Under the pieces are notes generated by a model. That model had not been told where the DNA came from and did not search any database. It was given only the letters and a program-made list of their open reading frames with translations. Position numbers and translations under genes: made by a program. A stretch of 64,000 nucleotides of DNA from Ochotona curzoniae. Taxonomy: Eukaryota > Chordata > Mammalia > Lagomorpha > Ochotonidae. This document shows, in pieces, positions 60,634 through 64,000 of the stretch. The number at the start of each line of letters is the position of its first letter. The first letter of the stretch is position 1. The DNA lies in NCBI RefSeq assembly GCF_017591425.1, contig NW_024466607.1, positions 10,610,501 to 10,674,500 of the forward strand. Direction: 5' to 3'.

Positions 60634-60952
60634 CTATGTCTGGTCTCTGAACTGATACACTTTGGAAGCATGGATTTTATTTTTCTTTTTTAGACTCTGA
60701 AAATTTTCTTGAATTCTTTCTTGGATTATTTTCTTCCTTCCATTGTCTTTGTGCCTTCTGGATGGCCGATATTGGACCTCCCAGATACATGACCTGCTTT
60801 TCATTTTTCTCTGTGCTCTGTGATGTTTTCTGGAAGAGAGCTTCTGCTTGATGTCCCACCCTGTCTGGCGAGTTTTGGTTTTTTCCATTGTTGTTTTCAT
60901 TTGCTTGAGTTGTGTTATTTTTATTTCCCTGATCCTTTTTAGCATGCCTCAT
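60634..60952 (-). repeat. L1-like ORF1 fragment (L1 or HAL1), antisense
   Basis: Minus-strand frames read Lys/Gln-rich coiled-coil text (EIKITQLKQMKTTMEKTKTR) followed by IIQERIQENFQSLKKK. The latter resembles the L1 ORF1 segment around 'IIQENFPNL'. Two frames carry different parts, so the fragment is frameshifted and dead. The HAL1 alternative cannot be excluded. Confidence 0.55.
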
Positions 60953-61599
60953 ACATGTAATATGTTATCTTACCCATAGACTTTGAAATATTCTCCTGGG
61001 TGTTTCCATGCTGTTTCTCTTGGAACCAGGAACTTTGCTCAAACATCCATGGATGCTCATATTTTTCAGAGTGAACTGTGTAGTGGAGACTAGCATCCTG
61101 GGAATTAAAGATACATTGCAGTATGCAGCTCTACTCCGAAAAGAAGGAGGTCGTCCCAATGAAATTGTTGAACATACCTTGACAATTTGATACTAAATTC
61201 TTTTCCATTACCTCTACCTACAATGTCATGAAACTTGGAATAACAATTTGAAAGATACTTCTTTTAAAAAAGGAATTTACAAAATGGAAAAGCAGATTCA
61301 CTCAGGTGACAAGGGTAGCTGTGAAAGCCTGCTTTCCTTGCAGTCGCCTGCTGGGTGGGAACGGCAGCCCTCGTGCTTGCTCACCAGCCGGTATTCCATT
61401 GCAAACCACCCAGAGGCGGACTCGGGGTGGTAGTGTTAAACTGATGCTGCCTGTGGATTTACAGGTGAATACTTCAGGGACATCCTGGGAAACGGAACTA
61501 AACAGGGAAAGGAGGGGAATATCATGACATTCTTCTAATTGTATCTGCAAATGACACTGAATCTGTTAAAAGCTGATTAAAGTGAAAAGCATCTGAAAA
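60953..61599. other. Intron, nothing recognised
   Basis: A short plus frame ends GIKDTLQYAALLRKEGGRP; I do not recognise it. Confidence 0.45.
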
Positions 61600-61738
61600 T
61601 TTTTTAAGAATTTTTTAAAATTTGAAAGGCAGAGTTACAGAAAAAGAGAGAGGTTTTCCATCGCTGGTTCTGTCCCCAACTCTCCACAATGGCCAGAGCT
61701 TTTTCCTGGTCCCCCGGTGGGTGCAAGGGCCCAAAACA
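61600..61738 (-). repeat. Partial CSINE, antisense
   Basis: ttttttaaaatttgaaaggca, ttttccatcgctggttctgt, ccacaatggccagagctttt and gtgggtgcaagggccc mark the 3' half of the SINE in reverse. The 5' half is missing. Confidence 0.72.
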
Positions 61739-63774
61739 TTTTTCATGAACTTGTGAATGACAGCATCGTTCTGCAGTGGAGCTCTACAGTATCTGCACGC
61801 TGTTGTTGCCGCTGTTCTATAGTTCTGCCCTAGGGGTTTATGCATAGTCTGTGGAGTTGAAGTTTGTAATGGGAAAAAAAAAACCAACTTTCATTCTCTC
61901 TGACCTCCCTCACTTGCAGTCACTTTTAAGCCCTTTCACTTATTTCAGTGATAAAAATGTCCTTTGTGTCTCCTTGAAGTGCACCCCTCCAAGTGTTGCT
62001 TGTAAATGGCTCAGTATTCAGCATTGTCTGCTCCTTCCCATTGGGCAGAGTGGAGCCTCGTCTCCAGCTGCCCTCCCCACCCTCCCCGCACCTCCCGGGA
62101 CACCTGTGCTGTCCTTCAGAGCCCACGTTGTCACTCTGCATAAATGCTGTTCCCAAACTGTGCTTTGTCTTTCCACTGTCTGAAGTTAAAAAAAAAATTG
62201 TGAAATGCGACATGCATAGCCAAGAATGTCTGAAGTTAATTTTCACAGCTTAAACCTACGCCAAGGAGAGTATGCAGGTTTCAGAAAGCCATCTCATCCA
62301 CAGTCACATCGCCAGGGCTCCTCACTCGCTCAGCCTCCGCGTCCATCTATTTTCTGATCGTGTTAGCACATTTATAGGTTTCCCTGAGCAACAACATCAG
62401 CTAGACAGGGTCAAGGTTAGGAAACGCGTGGTTTAGACTCTGAAATTCCCTCTTGTGGCTCAAGGAGCTCACAGACACTGCAGATGACCACACTGGGCAA
62501 CGACAATGCTCCTGCTTTGTGGCTGTGCTGACACCTGTGGCCAGCTCAGCTGTGCATGAAAGTGCAAGACAGCTGGAGACTCCCCAAGCAGATGGACTGG
62601 GTGTTTCCTCCGGGGCAGAAGTTATGAAGAGGAATTCAATGGGGTGAGTGTTGGGAGTGGATCTGATGCACAAGTGGTTTAAATATTCATGCTTCTGTGT
62701 TAATGTCTACCTGTGTGGAGAGAATTTTGCTTAAACAAGATCATCTTAGCGGAGATCTGTTGAGTTTCCTTTATGGCTGAGGTGGGATTCGTGTTTTAAC
62801 TAAAACAGTTCAGGGTGAAAATGTCCTGCCTGCTATACATTCCTCCGTGTGTATATGTTAGTACCAAGCCAACGGAATTTGCTTCCTCTCTGTTCTTACC
62901 TACATTGGTCCAAAAATACGTGATCAGGAGAGGGTGACAAGGCTTGGAAAACCCCATGGAAGTAGATTTATGAGCCACTTTGTCTAACAGGTTTTGTCTC
63001 ACACGTGTACCTGCACGCCAATGATACCTTTACTTCGAGTTGGTCCTTGTAACAATGGGGAGCAGCTGTGGTAATATTTCATGGTTATTATCATTTATCT
63101 TTTCTTTGGTTCTTATTTGTTCTTCCTTATTCTTTGTGCTTGCTTGGAGCTCTCCAGCCTTTTCTTTCATTTCTAATCTCCATGATATATTTTTTTTTTT
63201 GGACTTTTCTCTTGGCAATAGCATATCATTGGGTTTTGATTTTTTAATTTTTCAAGCCTTTGTCTGCTAAATACTGGCTAACTGTTGCCATATCTCATAA
63301 CAACAGATCTGTTTGTTCTTCCTTTTCTGTGCTCTACCAACCTCCTGTGCTACTATTGCCACCCATGGTATCAGGCTTTTCTAAACTGAATGGCTCCATT
63401 GGCTCCATTCACGAATCCTGCAAGTCGTCACTGAAGGCCTGCTGGGCACTAGGCACCAGATGCCAGGCTGTGGATGCCAGACAGACAGTCCCTGACCTAG
63501 AACCAGGGTCACCCTGGTAGGGCTAATCGCTTCAGCATTTCACCCTGCTGCTACTGTCATTGTCAGTGTCTGAGTAATTTGTGATCAGGGGCTCCGCAGC
63601 TGTTCTTTGCTCAGCCCCACAGATCATTTTGCTGCCATAAGTAGCGTGTGAAAAAAAAAAAAAAAAAGGACGTTACTTCATGACAAAAGAAGTACCTTGA
63701 TAAGAATAAGAGGACAGGAAGGGTACCTTTCTCCCCCTTCACTATTTAAAATTATCTAAACTTATCTAGAGTAG
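61739..63774. other. Intron, nothing recognised
   Basis: An A run lies at 63650-63667. T-rich text at 63080-63270 could be diverged L1 antisense but is not confident. Confidence 0.45.
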
Positions 63775-63890
63775 TAAAAACCGAGCTAAAATAGACCTGA
63801 GGGTCTCATGTTCCCACCCTGTTTGCAGAAGGACCTGAAATGAACAAAGTCCAAGGTCACTCAGCTTCAGAAGCAGGAAGTGGCGGGGAC
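63775..63890 (-). repeat. MIR fragment, antisense
   Basis: gtccaaggtcactcagcttc and gaagcaggaagtggc match the antisense MIR core. Confidence 0.5.
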
Positions 63891-64000
63891 CTTGCCTCCC
63901 ACTGCCCTCCTACCCTGTCCTGCCCCATCCCATCCCATTCCTGGTCCCCCTACTCTGCATGATGCTTGTGGCTGTGGAATGTATCTGGCTATTTTCTAAC

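Larger units (their letters stand above)
45779..64000 (+). other. MYRIP: MYRIP intron after the zinc-finger exon (3' part outside window)
   Basis: It opens with a consensus donor and runs to the window edge. I looked for the next coding exon, which in the human protein continues LLRAQSLEWFY, and did not see it in any frame. The intron is therefore inferred to be longer than 18.2 kb. Confidence 0.85.

Noticed and set aside
45779..64000. Next MYRIP coding exon
   Set aside because: The expected SLEWFY-type sequence was not found in any frame, so the exon is taken to lie beyond the window.

Overview
The window is nuclear DNA of a mammal, almost certainly a lagomorph. The best evidence is at least 22 copies or pieces of a tRNA-derived SINE of the lagomorph C-repeat (CSINE) type. 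One nearly intact copy at 36929-37268 has Pol III box-like motifs, an A-rich tail and a perfect 13-bp target-site duplication. Its internal sequence looks to me more like the pika (Ochotona) form than the rabbit form, but that rests on memory. Old mammalian L1, L2, MIR and mariner-type remnants fill much of the rest.

Only one gene is supported. MYRIP (myosin VIIA and Rab interacting protein, Slac2-c) runs on the + strand through the whole window, and two of its exons lie here. The first coding exon (ATG at 4662, donor after 4771) and the next exon (45557-45778) join in phase 2. Together they encode residues 1-110 plus two bases of codon 111: the N-terminal Slp homology helix and a complete eight-cysteine zinc finger, which is the Rab27-binding domain. 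The intron between them is 40,785 bp. Upstream of 4622 is 5' intron and downstream of 45778 is the next intron. I could not find the following coding exon, so the gene leaves the window at both ends.

Layout: 1-4621, upstream intron with few repeats; 4622-4771, first coding exon; 4772-25200, SINE-rich intron, including three adjacent CSINEs at 7.8-8.7 kb; 25.2-36.9 kb, a long stretch without CSINEs but with MIR, L2, a small mariner-type element, a GC-rich repeat block (33.0-34.3 kb) and two L1 3'-end pieces in opposite orientation (35.1-36.2 kb); 36.7-45.5 kb, microsatellites, the youngest SINE, an exact 74-bp direct repeat and an antisense L1 tail close to the second exon; 45557-45778, second exon; 45779-64000, intron with L1 fragments, SINEs and a likely template-switch inverted duplication at 53 kb.

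There is no sign of a microbial-type system, a CRISPR array, a functional RNA gene or a second protein-coding gene. Nearly all open reading frames are short chance frames in intron or lie inside repeats. The most interesting items are structural: the inverted duplication at 52983-53140, the 74-bp exact repeat, and inverted SINE pairs inside the transcribed intron.
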